This document shows, piece by piece, positions 1 through 16,610 of a stretch of DNA of 64,000 nt; positions within the stretch are counted from its first letter, which is position 1; each line of letters opens with the position of its first letter. The position numbers were made by a program, and so were the translations under genes. A model generated the notes under the pieces. It saw only the letters and a program-made list of their open reading frames with translations, did no database searches and was not told the origin of the DNA. Source of the stretch: Mangifera indica (taxonomy: Eukaryota; Streptophyta; Magnoliopsida; Sapindales; Anacardiaceae). The stretch lies in contig NC_058139.1 of NCBI RefSeq assembly GCF_011075055.1, forward strand, positions 12,793,584 through 12,857,583, given 5' to 3'.

Positions 1-380
1 AAATATATTTACGATTTTTACATATAAAATTTTATTATTTTGTTCGGTACAAGAGAAGACCTTGTGCTAAACCAATAAACCCGTAAATTTTAGGATCTAC
101 ACCTCCTACAAATTCAGTCGAATCAAATCCTAAATTTGACCTTGAGCATTGCAACATCGTAAATTTTAGGATCTACACCTCCTACCAGTTCAGCCACCTA
201 TATTCACAATGGTTTGAATTAAATTATCATCTTGAACATCTTCTGCCTAAACCTGTTAACGAATATTAAAAGCAGAGAAATTCACATTGAAATTGCCGAA
301 AATTTTAGAATTAAGTTAATTAAATTTTTGGCGTCAGATGGTTTGGTCTGACCAATTCCATAAATTGACCCTTCAATCAT

Positions 381-388
381 CCGCGTCT
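381..388 (+). promoter_or_regulatory. Altered ACGT-type site, copy 1 promoter
   Basis: This site reads CCGCGTCT here and in copy 4 (21174), but CCACGTCT in copies 2 and 3 (7612 and 14891). The ACGT core, which plant bZIP factors recognise in light-regulated chalcone synthase promoters, is therefore lost in copies 1 and 4. A functional role is inferred, not shown. Confidence 0.35.
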
Positions 389-603
389 CTCTTGTTGGTA
401 TATGTTTGAACAAGTCACATGCCCTCCAACACTAAAACCTGAAATCCTCAAATTAAACAAATGTTATTCAACAATCAAGTGTATTTTTTAAATAAAACAA
501 AGAATGCTTTCACAACGATTGACTTAATTCATGTAAATATAAAATATTGTAAAGACAAAAGAAATTTTCACCTAAACTAAGCTACCCAACCTTCAACCTC
601 TAT

Positions 604-611
604 TATAAATA
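604..611 (+). promoter_or_regulatory. TATA box, chalcone synthase copy 1
   Basis: TATAAATA lies 111 bases before the ATG, leaving room for a 5' untranslated region of about 80 bases. An AC-rich stretch (CTACCCAACCTTCAACCT, about 582-599) sits just upstream and resembles the MYB-binding AC elements of phenylpropanoid genes; this is by eye only. The same TATA box occurs at the same distance in all four copies. Confidence 0.7.
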
Positions 612-714
612 CTCACAATATTAACATCATTCGGCACACAACACTCGTTTTATTTCCTTAGCAAATATTATACTTATTAGTCCTTTCTCAGCTTGCTTGC
701 ATAGAAAAACAGCA

Positions 715-2100
<1,386 letters not shown>

Positions 2101-3189
2101 AAACTTTGTTTGTTGTATTGGAACTTCTCTATCCTTGACCTTTTCTTTTAATTTTTTTTATGTTATTTTGATTTTTAATTTTTCTCAAAAGATGTATGGT
2201 ATAACCAAATGTAATTCTATCACGAAAATAACACTGAAATTGCTATTTTAATGAATGAATTATTTACAATTAATTATGTAATTACATTTCAACTCTAGAA
2301 TTCTAAAAAATTAATGACAATCTTCGCAAACTTCACAAAGTGCTATGATATACCCCTTAATTAGTATCCGATGTCACATGTAGTATAATTGATAGTCGAA
2401 ACATTCTCCCATCAACAAAATGCCAAGCTCTGGTCTTTCATTCGCTAATCATGACACTTGATTAAATTTCGACGACGTCGACAAATCGATGATAGTGGCT
2501 TACTGTTCGACAATAATAGAAATTGCCTTGACACATAGACTATGGTTCAATTGTGGGCATGGTTAGCTATTTACATCTTCCTAAATATAATAATTAAGTG
2601 GACTGAGAAATGGGAAATCCTATTCCATTCTGTTAATTTGTTCACAAAGTAAACAACCCATCACGATTCTTTGACACTTGCTTTTCTTTTTATGAATTTC
2701 TTTTAACCCACTTCACTTAAGCGGTGACTAGCCCATTGCTCTAACACAGTAGCTACAATAGCCACTACATTAATTTACAATGTAAATGATTGCTCCCTAA
2801 TCTGGGTTTTGCCTTTCCTAATTGATATTGCCCTTTCTGCTTGCTTTTATTGATTTTGCATTATGGTATTTGGTTTTTTATTGCTTGTGCTTGAAGGATT
2901 GATTTTTAATTAATGGGTTTTTTTTCTATTTTTGTTCTGATTTTCTATTTGGGAAGCAGAGTTTAATCAATGGACCTTCAAATTAATGATGATTGGTGTA
3001 GACAAATGAGATAGAGACTGACAGAAGGCTTGGCGACCAAGTTCCAAGTTGTGGATGAGATATTGAGATTATGAGGCTGAGAATTCGTTCTTTTGACTTC
3101 TAATCTAAGATAGAGGATCCTGATAAAGGCTTAGCGTTTCCTTTACATTGCCCATCCAGACATGTTAGTCAAGACTATTGCAACCTCTA
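2101..3189. other. 3' flank of copy 1, no gene
   Basis: Holds the 3' untranslated region and AT-rich spacer shared by all units. Two stretches (about 2152-2178 and 2350-2362) are shared with unit C but missing from units B and D. No canonical AATAAA was found close to the stop codon. The last 200 bases may already belong to the gypsy remnant that follows. Confidence 0.6.
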
Positions 3190-3282
3190 AGCATACATGA
3201 TGAATGATGTGGGGGAATTCATAACCAAATGTCTTATTTGTCAACAAGTTAAGGTCAACCATTAGAGACTATTGCAACCTCT
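3173..3282 (+). repeat. 26-bp direct repeats bounding a 94-bp segment
   Basis: A 26-bp sequence starting GACTATTGCAACCTCT occurs at 3173 and again at 3267 with one mismatch. Units B and D carry a single copy and lack the 94 bases between the repeat starts, as expected for deletion by recombination between the repeats. Unit C keeps the beginning of the intervening segment. Confidence 0.8.
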
Positions 3283-3720
3283 GAGCATACATAAGTGGAA
3301 ATGAGAGCATATAGGGATGGGCTTCTAAAAGTTCAAAAAGGGTACAATGTACTTTGTGTAATAGTGTAATAGTGGGTCAACTTTCCAAGTCAATTCATTT
3401 CCATCCAATCATGGATACAACCTCCACGGATTAGCTTAGATAGATTTATACTCGAAAAGTAGTCAGATTACATAGAGTACCCCACACCATAGTCTTTGAT
3501 CGAGATACGAGGTTCATGTCTACCTTTTAAAGGAGTCTACAACGATCCTTGGGCACAAATTTGACCTTTAGTACTACTTATCATTTGCAAACAAACCAAC
3601 ATATGAAGAGGACAAATAAGATCATTAAAGATATATTTCAAGCATACTACATGGATCACAAGGCTAATTAGGCTGAGATTATGTCATTAATGAAGTTCCC
3701 CTACAATAATAGTTAAAGAT
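3190..3720 (+). mobile_element. Ty3/gypsy integrase remnant (unit A)
   Basis: Translation with frame changes gives typical gypsy integrase pieces: EFITKCLICQQVK (zinc-binding end), then LLQPLSIHKWK, then IVFDRDTRF, TFSTTYHLQT and MKFPYNNS. Stops and frameshifts make it non-functional. The remnant lies inside the amplified unit, so it inserted before the gene array expanded. Related copies lie at about 10361-10800 (unit B) and 23965-24405 (unit D), both lacking the CQQVK part. Confidence 0.8.
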
Positions 3721-4189
3721 GATGATTAAGATGGCACTTGTTTTTATGATTTGGGTGAGAGAGCTACACTTAAGCAAACACTTGAGCTGGAGATATTCTA
3801 GAAAATGACAAAAGATATTTGGTTGATCAAATAGAAAATGAAACGAACTCATGTGACCAAGGTGTTGATGTTAGTTAAACCAAAGCCCAACCGACAAAGT
3901 GCTATGTGTACTAGTAGTAGTAGACATATGGGATGTCGTTTTGTATGCTTTCACATGGCATTGAGATGCTGAGATCATGATGGCATCTAATTGATACCGT
4001 GAGCTTAGGACTAGTCATCTGAGAAGATAGTGCCAATGGATACTAGGCATGAGTGTGTCATACTTTAGTTAGATAGGCATCTAAGATACCAGAAAACATC
4101 CAAGAGTTAACCACACATGATTAGTTCCAATTAGCTTAGGAACATTAGATCATTCTCTTTGTGCTTAAGGTGACAAGAGATCACCTGCT

Positions 4190-4585
4190 TACTGAGTGTT
4201 ATAATACTTGTAAGCTCATCTGTTTGTCTTTTTGCAGGTAGGTGAGGTGAGTAGCAAGGCATGCAAGGAGCCAATAGTCTAGCTAGACGAAGGGCATATT
4301 AGTCAGCTTTGTTTATATTTGAGTTATTGTATTGGATTTATATTTTTGGACTTAAGTATGATGAGTATGCACTTTTTAGTTATGGATTTGTATTCCAAAC
4401 ACTAATTGTGTTTTGATTGGAGATGTTTCAATTGAGTTATTTTATTCACCTTTTTGCCAACAAGTATTATAAAGTGTATACCATGCTTTAATTTTCACTA
4501 TTTCTTTGAGTAGAAATTTTAAGGTTACACATCTCTTCAAGTTCATATTTCGTATAAAGGTATGTCTATAGAGATGGGTGTTATA
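4190..4585 (+). mobile_element. Gypsy LTR 3' end (unit A)
   Basis: Follows the integrase remnant. It shows the CTTACTGAGTGTTATAAT and GTTATTGTATTGGATTTA phrases usual in plant gypsy LTRs and ends in GATGGGTGTTATA. A homologous LTR end lies at about 39700-39817. The LTR start is not clear. Confidence 0.55.
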
Positions 4586-7007
4586 TGACTAATTTTTTTT
4601 AGCCTAATAAGGAGTCATCTTTCTTTCTTTCATTCGTAATTTTTTCAAAATATTTTCATGTTTATTATGGTTGTAATAACTGATTTAGCCATGAATTAAT
4701 TTTCTTGTACTAAGGTCATGTAATGGTTGAACTATGACAATGTAATATTGTGACACTTTATTTTAATTGAGTATATTGAATATGGATTTGTATAATATTG
4801 TTTATAAAGCTTATGAATGCTTGACTATCACTTACATGATTAGATATCTAGTTTTGAAACCAAAAGGAGATATCCTAGGTCAAGCATGATACATATTATA
4901 TTCCATAAAGTAAAATCAACTAGAGAATGATTTTGATTTATTTCTAAAATTCTTTTCGCGATAAGATGCACAAGTCTCATCGTACTCTAGAAATTTCACA
5001 AATAATAATATGCATCATTTGATTCAGTTTTTTGTATGAACATTTTTTTGTTGTTTCTTCATTTTATGCAGGTGGCAATTAGTTGTTTTAATTTTAATTA
5101 ATCAGTTTTTAATTGAACAAATGTCTTTCTTAGTTTTCCCACACTGGGTATTTATAATTGTCTCTTTTAGTTAGGCAATTTAACCTAAATAGTTTCCTGT
5201 GGATGTAAGCTAAAACAGTTCTTAGTTGAACAATATAAAAATTATAGTGTTTTCTTTTTTTAATTTTTTGCTTACATGTTTTTTTGCCGTGAGTGTTCAA
5301 TTAAGAGTTAAATTATTGATACTTCATCATTCCTCAATAAGACAAATTAATCAAACGCGTATCTTCTTTCAAAGAAATTAATATTAAAGATTAACATAAA
5401 TGAATTGATCTTATTCAATATAACTCAATTAATTAGAGAGAAAATATTTTGAAGATTAACGTATATGAAGCTTCAAGAAACCAGCAAGCGATTGAACTTA
5501 ATCATTTTCCAAAAATATATAATCTGAGTCCAACTTTAACTTAATTAAATACAAAAACAAGGAAAAGCCATAATGTAGAATTGCCATACAACAAGACAAT
5601 CATAATTATCTTTATATGTGAGTAAAAGAAAATTCGCAAAAATAAGAATCTGAGACCCTAGGTAAAATAGACTCAAACAAAATAAAATCAACCTAACATG
5701 ATCATTACCAGTTTAAAAAAAAATTATCAAGTTAAAAGTTAAACAAAACGTTAATATTTAGCCACACTATCATGAATTCGAAATTAGGGTTAGGTTTTTT
5801 TTTTTACCAATGTTGGAGTAAATAACTTCAAACTCTTTACAACAAGGGATCTTTACTAGTCAACATCTTTGATCCAATAGAGACTAGTAAGCAACAAGCT
5901 ATAGATTTTTAGCTTTAGCAGAGGTACGAGGGAGAGTGATTTTAAGAAATCATAAGATGTAATAAAGGAACAAACTTAGTTCATAAACTGATGGCATCAT
6001 TAAGACTACTATTCTTAATCTCCTTTTGTCAGTCAAACCGCTCTTACGATTTGTTTGATATAATAACAGAGCCCTCAAGTGATATAACAAGTTATTCTCT
6101 TACTCTTTGTGAAGAAGAAATTCAAGAAGATAATTTCTTATTCAGGGTGGTTAGATCCAACAAGAAATTTAGAGAAATATTTTACTCGTATGACTGAAAA
6201 TGAAAATAAAATGAAAGATAAGGAAAATTCACCAAAAATAAAGAGAAAAAAAATTTTAATTTAATTTGCGTTTCACTCTAAAATAACATTATTATTGCGA
6301 AGATTATTTACTTCAACATAACATCATTTTAGAATATATTTAACATTCATTTTAACAAGAGTTAACTTGAGCTCGACTTACATCTCGAATACAAAATTTA
6401 TTCGATGGGCTTAAGACCTGATTTGAGTCAGACCAATACCAACTTAAACTCAGTTTGTTTATTTAAAAAAAAAAAAAAAAGCTTACAAATGAGCCCAAGC
6501 AGTAAATCATCCTACGATAGCGTTTTATTTAAATTATGTATAAAATCTTTTATGTCGTGTCATATTACCCTTTCTAAAATCTCTTTAATTATAGATTCTT
6601 AATCTTCAAGTGTTTTTTCAATTTGAAGATATAATCTGACAATAGATAATTTAAAGAGCTAATAAATAAGCCTAAAACACTATTAAAATTCATTATTTAG
6701 AACCCGAAGTCGTTATTAAAATTCTTAAAGTTCATACCAATCTTTGAATCAAATAAATTATTATCTCTAATTTATTTCAAAAACCTTACCCTAAGCCAGC
6801 TAATTAATATTAAGAAAAAAGAAATCTACTTATATTATTGTAAAAATATCCAACTGCATGATGTCTTATCTTATCTATTTCTTATAAACATATTGTGGAA
6901 TCAATCTTATGCCTTTGTCAAATAAATACGTCACGACAATTTTGTGTCAAACATTGGGGCAAAGTTGTTCAACCTTGGCTGTTGGAACACCAAATCCTCC
7001 AAAGTTG
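4586..7007. other. AT-rich tail of unit A, no recognised gene
   Basis: Shared with unit B (11671-14286); its last part, from about 6.23 kb, is also present at the end of unit C. It holds a poly-A run near 6465. An ATG-started open frame at 5991-6197 (68 residues, starting MASLRLLF) has a 97-residue counterpart at 13077-13370 in unit B. They resemble no family I know, differ by several indels and are probably not genes. Confidence 0.6.
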
Positions 7008-7611
7008 AAATATATTTACGATTTTTTTAAATATAATATTTTAGAAATCAAATTTCTTATAGATTGAGAAAATATTCAGTGATGCTTCGTCCTACTATTT
7101 ATTTTATTAAGAATATAAAAAGATATCGTTGTCTTCTTGAAATTAGTCAAATTGCAATTGCTAACAAGCATGTTATTTTGTTTGGTAGAAAAGAAGACCT
7201 TGTGCTAAAACCATAAACCTGTAAATTTTCGGATCTACACCTACTACCAATTCAGGGGAACAATTAATTATTTATTTCAAAAACATAAGATTAAAAAATC
7301 TAAATAATTATTTATTTAACATGAAATAATATTCGGATGAACAAATAAAAAAAAAAGGTGGCCCATGAGCTAAAATGGTTCGATGCTAACTGAATTTTAA
7401 TGTAGATAATTTAAATCCCAAACCCATTACTAACCCATATCCATTATAGTTTGAATTAAATTATCATCATGAACTTGTGTTTTTCCAGTGTCGCTATAAA
7501 CAACTTATTCCTAAACCTGTACATCAATATTAACTTTGGAATTTAGTTAATTAAATTTTCGGTCTCAGATGGTTTGGTCTGACCAATTCCATAAATTGAC
7601 CCTTCAATCAT

Positions 7612-7619
7612 CCACGTCT
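7612..7619 (+). promoter_or_regulatory. ACGT-core site, copy 2 promoter
   Basis: CCACGTCT, 334 bases before the ATG, with an intact ACGT core. Copy 3 has the same site; copies 1 and 4 do not. A candidate bZIP site, unproven. Confidence 0.35.
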
Positions 7620-7834
7620 CTCTCGTTGGTATATATTTGAACAAGTCACAAGCCCTCCGACACTAAAACCTGAAATCTTCAAATTAAACAAATGTTATTC
7701 AACAATCAAGTGTATTTTTTAAATGAAACAAAGAATGCTTTCACAAAGATTGACTTAATTCATGTAAGCATAAAATATTGCCAAGACAAAAGAAATTTTC
7801 ACCTAAACTAAGCTACCCAACCTTCAACCTCTCT

Positions 7835-7842
7835 TATAAATA
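7835..7842 (+). promoter_or_regulatory. TATA box, chalcone synthase copy 2
   Basis: TATAAATA, 111 bases before the ATG, in the same setting as copy 1 with the AC-rich CTACCCAACC stretch just upstream. Confidence 0.7.
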
Positions 7843-7945
7843 CTCACAATACTAACATCATTCGGCACACAACACTCGTTTTATTTCCTCAGCAAATACT
7901 ATACTTATCAGACCTTTCTCAGCTTGCCTACATAGAAAAACAGCC

Positions 7946-9330
<1,385 letters not shown>

Positions 9331-10360
9331 AAACTTTGTTTGTTGTATTGGAACTTCTCTATCCTTGACCTTTTCTTTTAATTTTTCTCAAAAGATGTAT
9401 GGTATAACCAAATGTAATTCTATCACGAAAATAACACTGAAATTGCTATTTTAATGAATGAATTATTTACAATTAATTATGTAATTACATTTCGAACTCT
9501 AGAATTCCAAAAAATTAACGACAATCTTCGCAAACTTCACAAAGTGTTATGGTATCCGATGTCACATGTAGTATAATTGACAGTCGAAACCTTCTCCCAT
9601 CAACAAAATGACAAACTCTGGTCTTTCATACACTAATCATGACACTTGATTAATATTTCGATGATATCGACAACTCGATGATAGTGGTTTACTGTTCAAC
9701 GATAATAGAAATTGCCTTGGCACATAGACTGCTATTCAATTGTGGGCATGGTTAGCTGTTTACATCTTCCTAAATATAATAATTAAGTGGACTGAGAAAT
9801 GGGAAATCCTATTCCATTCCATTAATTTGTTCGCAAAGTAAACAACCCATCACGGTTCTTTGACACTTGCTTTTCTTTTTATGAATTTCTTTTAACCCAC
9901 TTCACTTAAGCGACGACTAGCCCATTGCCCTAAAACAGTAGCTACAATAGCCACTGCATTAATTTACAGCGTAAATGATTGCTCCCTAATTTGGGTTTTA
10001 CCTTTCCTGATTGATATTGCCCTTTCTGCTCGCTTTTATTGATTTTGCATTATGGTATTTGGTTTTTTATTGCTTGTGCTTGAAGGATTGATTTTTAATT
10101 AATGGGGTTTTTTCTATTTTTGTCCTGATTTTCTGTTTGGGAAGCAAAGTTTAATCAATGGACCTTCAAATTAATGATGATTAGTGTAGACAAATGAGAT
10201 AGAGACTGACAGAAGGCTTGGAGACCAAGTTCCAAGTTGTGGATGAGATATTGAGATTATGAGGCTGAGAATCCGTTATTTTGACTTCTAATCTAGGATA
10301 GAGGATCCTGATAAAGGCTTAGTGTTTCATTTACATTGCCCATCTAGACATGTTAGTCAA
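9331..10360. other. 3' flank of copy 2, no gene
   Basis: 3' untranslated region and spacer homologous to 2101-3170. It lacks the two short stretches present in units A and C, exactly as unit D does. Confidence 0.6.
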
Positions 10361-11670
10361 GACTATTGCAACCTCTGAGCATACATAAGTGGAAATGAGA
10401 GCACATAGGGATGGGCTTCTAAAAGTTCAAAAAGGGTACAATGTACTTTGTGTAATAGTGGGTCAACTTTCCAAGTCAATTCATTTCCATCCAATCATGG
10501 ATACAACCTCCACGGATTAGCTTAGATAGATTTATATTCGAAAAGTAGTCAGATTACATAGAGTGCCTCACACCATAGTTTTTGATCGAGATATGAGGTT
10601 CATGTCTACCTTTTAAAGGAGTCCAAAACGATCCTTCGGCACGAATTGGGCCTTTAGTACTACTTATTATTTGCAGAATGACGAACATATGAAGAGGACA
10701 AATAAGATCATTAAAGATATATTTCAAGCATATTACATGGATCACAAGGCTAATTGGGCTGAGATTATGTCATTAATGAAGTTCCCCTACAATAATAGTT
10801 AAAGATGATGATTAAGATGGCACTTGTTTTTATGATTTGGGTGAGAGAGCTACACTTAAGCAAACACTTGGGCTGGAGATATTCTAGAAAATGACAAAAG
10901 ATATTTGGTTGATCAGATAGAAAATGAAGCGAACTCATGTGACCAAGGTGTTGATGTTAGTTAAACCAAAGCCCAACTGACAAAGTGCTATGTGTACTAG
11001 TAGTAGTAGACATATGGGATGTCGTTTTGTATGTTTTCACATGGCATCGAGATGCTAAGATCATGATGGCATCTAATTGATATCGTGAGCTTAGGACTAG
11101 TCATCTGAGAAGATAGTGCCAATGGATACTAGGCATGAGTGTGTCATACTTTAGTTAGATAGACATCTAAGATACCAAAAAACATCCAAGAGTTAACCAC
11201 ACATGATTAGTTCCAATTAGCTTAGGAACACTAGATCATTCACTTTGTTCTTAAAGTGACAAGAGATCACCTGCCTACTAAGTGTTATAATACTTGCAAG
11301 CTCATCTGTTTGTCTTTTTGCAGGTAAGCGAGGTGAGTAGCGAGGCATGCAAGGAGCCAATAGTCTAGCTAGACGAAGGGCATATTAGTCAACTTTGTTT
11401 ATTTTTGAGTTATTGTATTGGATTTATATTTTGGACTTAAGTATGATGAGTATGCACTTTTTAGTTATGGATTTGTGTTCCAGACACTGATTATGTTTTG
11501 ATTGGAGATGTTTCAATTGAGTTATTTTATTCACCTTTTTGCCAACAAGTATTATAAAGTGTATATCATGCTTTAATTTTCACTATTTCTTTGAGTATAA
11601 ATTTTAAGGTTACACATCTCTTCAAGTCCATATTTCGTATAAAGGTATGTTTATAGAGATGGGTGTTATA
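10361..11670 (+). mobile_element. Gypsy integrase and LTR remnant (unit B)
   Basis: Same remnant as in unit A: integrase pieces to about 10800, then LTR-like sequence ending GGTGTTATA at 11670. Inherited with the unit rather than inserted separately, because its position and flanks are the same. Confidence 0.75.
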
Positions 11671-13984
11671 TGACTAATTTTTTGTAGCCTAATAAGTTGT
11701 CATCTTTCTTTCTTTCATTCGTAATTTTTTCAAAATATTTTCGTGTTTATTATGGTTGTAATAACTGATTTAGCCATGAATTAATTTTTTTGTACTAAGG
11801 TCATGTAATGGTTGAACTATGACAATGTAGTATAGTGACACTTTATTTTAATTGAGAATACTGAATATGGATTTGTATAATATTGTTTATAAAGCTTATG
11901 AATGTTTGACTATCATTTACATGATTAGATATCTAGTTTTGAAACCAAAAGGAGATATCCTAGGTTAAGCATGATACATATTATATTCCATAAAGTAAAA
12001 TCAACTAGAGATTGATTTTGATTTATTTCTAAAATTCTTTTCGCCATAAGATGCACAAGTCTCATTGTACTCTAGAAATTTCACAAATAATAATATGCAT
12101 CATTTGATTCAGTTTTTTGTATGAACATTTTTTTGTTGTTTCTTCATTTTATGCAGGTGGCAATTAGTTGTTTTAATTTTAATTAATCAGTTTTTAATTG
12201 AACAAATGTCTTTCTTAGTTTTCCCACACTGGGTATTTATAATTGTCTCTTTTAGTTAGGCAAATTAACCTAAATAGTTTCCTGTGGATGTAAGCTAAAA
12301 CAGTTCTTAGTTGAACAATATAAAAATTATAGTGTTTTCTTTTTTTAATTTTTTGCTTACATGTTTTATTGCCGTGAGTGTTCAATTAAGAGTTAAATTA
12401 TTGATACTTCATCATTCCTCAATAAGACAAATTAATCAAACTCGTATCTTCTTTCAAAGAAATTAATATTAAAGATTAACATAAATGAATTGATCTTATT
12501 CAATATAACTCAATTAATTAGAGAGAAAATATTTTGAAGATTAACGTATATGAAGCTTCATGAAACCAGCCAGGGTTTGAACTTAATCATTTTCCAAAAA
12601 CATATAATCTGAGTCCAACTCTGACTTAATTAAATACAAATATAAGGAAAAACAACAATGTAGAATTGTCATACAATAAGACAATCACAATTGTCTTTAT
12701 ATGTGAACAAGAGAAAATTCGCAAAAAAAAAAAAAAAAGAATCTGAAACCGTAGGTAAAATAGACTCAAACAAAATAAAATCAACCTACCATGATCATTG
12801 CTAGATTAAAAAAATTATCAAGTTAAAAGTTAAACAAGAAGTTAATATTTAGCCACACGATCATGAATTGGAAATTAGGGTTAGGTCTTTCTACCAATGT
12901 TGGAGTAAATAACTTCAAACTCTTTATAACAGCTGATCTTTACTGGCCAACCTCTTTGATCTAATAGAGATAGTAAGCAACAAATTAGGGATTTTTAGCT
13001 TTAGTATAGGTCTTAGGGAGAGTGGTTTTAACAAATCATAATATTTAAAAAAGGAATTAACTTATTTCATAAACTGATGGCATCAGTAAGACTACTATTC
13101 TCAATCTCCCTTTATCAGTCAAACCACTCTTATGATCTGTTTGAAGATTTGCCTAATATAATAAGAGAGCCCTTAAGTGATATAACAAGCCATTTTCTGA
13201 AGGTTTGTGAAGAAGATCTTCATGTGAAGAAGATATTCATGAGGATAATTTCTTATTCAGGGTGGTTAGATCCAACAAGAAATTTAGAGAAATGTTTTTG
13301 TTATATGACTGGTAATGAAAATAAAATGAAAGATGAGGAAAACTCACCAAAAATGGAGAGTGAAAAATAAGTTTAATCTGGGCTTCTCTCCAAATTGATG
13401 CCATTATTGTAAAATTTACTTACTCCAAAATAACATCATTTTAGAATACATTTAACATTCATTTTAACAAGAGTTGACTCGAGTTCAACTCACATCTCGA
13501 ATACAAAATCAATTTGATGGGCTCGCGACCTGATTTGAGTTAGGCCAATACCAACGTAAACTCGGCTTATTTATAAAAAATAATAATAATAATGAGCCCA
13601 AGCAGTAAATCATCCTACAATGACATTTTATTTAAATTATGTGTAAAATCTTTTATGTTGTGTCATATTACCCTTTCTAAAATCTCTTTAATTATAGATT
13701 CTTAAACTTAAAGTGTTTTTTCAATTTGAAGATATAATCTGACAATAGTTAATTTAAAGAGCTAATAAATAAGCCTAAAACACTACTAAAATTCATTATT
13801 CAGAACCCAAAGTCGTTATTAAAATTCTTAAAGTTCATACCAATCTTTGAATCAAATAAATTATGATCTCTAATTTATTTCAAAAACCTTACCCTAAGCC
13901 GGCTAATTAATATTAAGAAAAAAGAAATCTACTTATATTATTGTAAAAATATCCAACTGCATGATGTCTTATCTATTTCTTATA
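11671..13984. other. AT-rich tail of unit B, no recognised gene
   Basis: Homologous to the unit A tail. It includes the unrecognised 97-residue open frame at 13077-13370 and an A-run near 12725. Confidence 0.5.
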
Positions 13985-14158
13985 AGAGCAATACTATGTG
14001 TACCCATTTTGGATACTCAAATGTATACACACTCATATGTGTCATCATATGATTGGTTATTGTTTTATTTTTAATTCAAAATTATCTAATCATATAATGA
14101 CACATATAAATGTGTACACATTTATGTATCTAAAGTGGGTACACATAGTTTTATCGTT
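13985..14158. mobile_element. MITE inserted in unit B
   Basis: A 174-bp sequence absent from the same place in unit A (about 6892). Its ends are inverted repeats of roughly 40 bases: the left arm reads ACTATGTGTACCCATTTTGG and the right arm, complemented, ACTATGTGTACCCACTTTAG. It is flanked on both sides by CTTATA(A) (13979 and 14159), the likely target duplication. It has no coding capacity. The superfamily is unclear. Confidence 0.85.
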
Positions 14159-14890
14159 CTTATAAACATATTGTGGAATCAATCTTATGCCTTTGTCAAA
14201 TAAATACGTCACGACAATTTTGTGTCAAACATTGGGGCAAAGTTGTTCAAACCCTGGCTGTTGGAACATCAAATCCTCCAAAGTTGAAATATATTTACGA
14301 TTTTTTTAAATATAATATTTTAGAAATCAAATTTCTTATAGATTGAGAAAATATTCAGTGATGCTTCGTCCTACTATTTATTTTATTAAGAATATAAAAA
14401 GATATCGTTGTCTTCTTGAAATTAGTCAAATTGCAATTGCCAACAAGCATATTATTTTGTTTGGTAGAAAAGAAGACCTTGTGCTAAAACCATAAACCTG
14501 TAAATTTTCGGATCTACACCTACTACCAATTCAGTGGAATAATTATTTATTTATTTCAAAAACATAAGATTAAAAAATCTAAATAATTATTTATTTAACA
14601 TGAAATAATATTCGGATGAACAAATAAAAAAAAAAGGTGGCCTATGAGCTAAAATGGTTCGATGCTAACTGAATTTTAATGTAGATAATTTAAATCCCAA
14701 ACCCATTACTAACCCATATCCATTATAGTTTGAATTAAATTATCATCATGAACTTGTGTTTTTCCAGTGTCGCTATAAACAACTTATTCCTAAACCTGTA
14801 CATCAATATTAACTTTGGAATTTAGTTAATTAAATTTTCGGTCTCAGATGGTTTGGTCTGACCAATTCCATAAATTGACCCTTCAATCAT

Positions 14891-14898
14891 CCACGTCT
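14891..14898 (+). promoter_or_regulatory. ACGT-core site, copy 3 promoter
   Basis: CCACGTCT as in copy 2, with the ACGT core intact. Confidence 0.35.
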
Positions 14899-15113
14899 CT
14901 CTTGTTGGTATATATTTGAACAAGTCACAAGGCCACCGACACCAAAACCTGAAATCTTCAAATTAAACAAATGTTATTCAACAATCAAGCGTATTTTTTA
15001 AATGAAACAAAGAATGGTTTCACAATGATTGAATTAATTCATGTAAGCATAAAATATTGCCAAAACAAAAGAAATTTTCACCTAAACTAAGCTACCCAAC
15101 CTTCAACCTCTCT

Positions 15114-15121
15114 TATAAATA
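15114..15121 (+). promoter_or_regulatory. TATA box, chalcone synthase copy 3
   Basis: TATAAATA, 111 bases before the ATG at 15225, in the same setting as the other copies. Confidence 0.7.
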
Positions 15122-15224
15122 CTCACAATACTAACATCATTCGGCACACAACACTCGTTTTATTTCCTCAGCAAATACTATACTTATTACTCCTTTCTCA
15201 GCTTGCTTACATAGAAAAACAGCA

Positions 15225-16610
<1,386 letters not shown>

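Noticed and set aside
697..714. Upstream in-frame start extending chalcone synthase copies 1 and 4 by six residues
   Set aside because: The codon is TTG, the family starts at MVSV, and copies 2 and 3 do not share the extension.
5991..6197. Small gene repeated in units A and B (5991-6197 and 13077-13370)
   Set aside because: The frames differ in length through indels, match no family I know and lie in AT-rich spacer; conservation follows from recent duplication.
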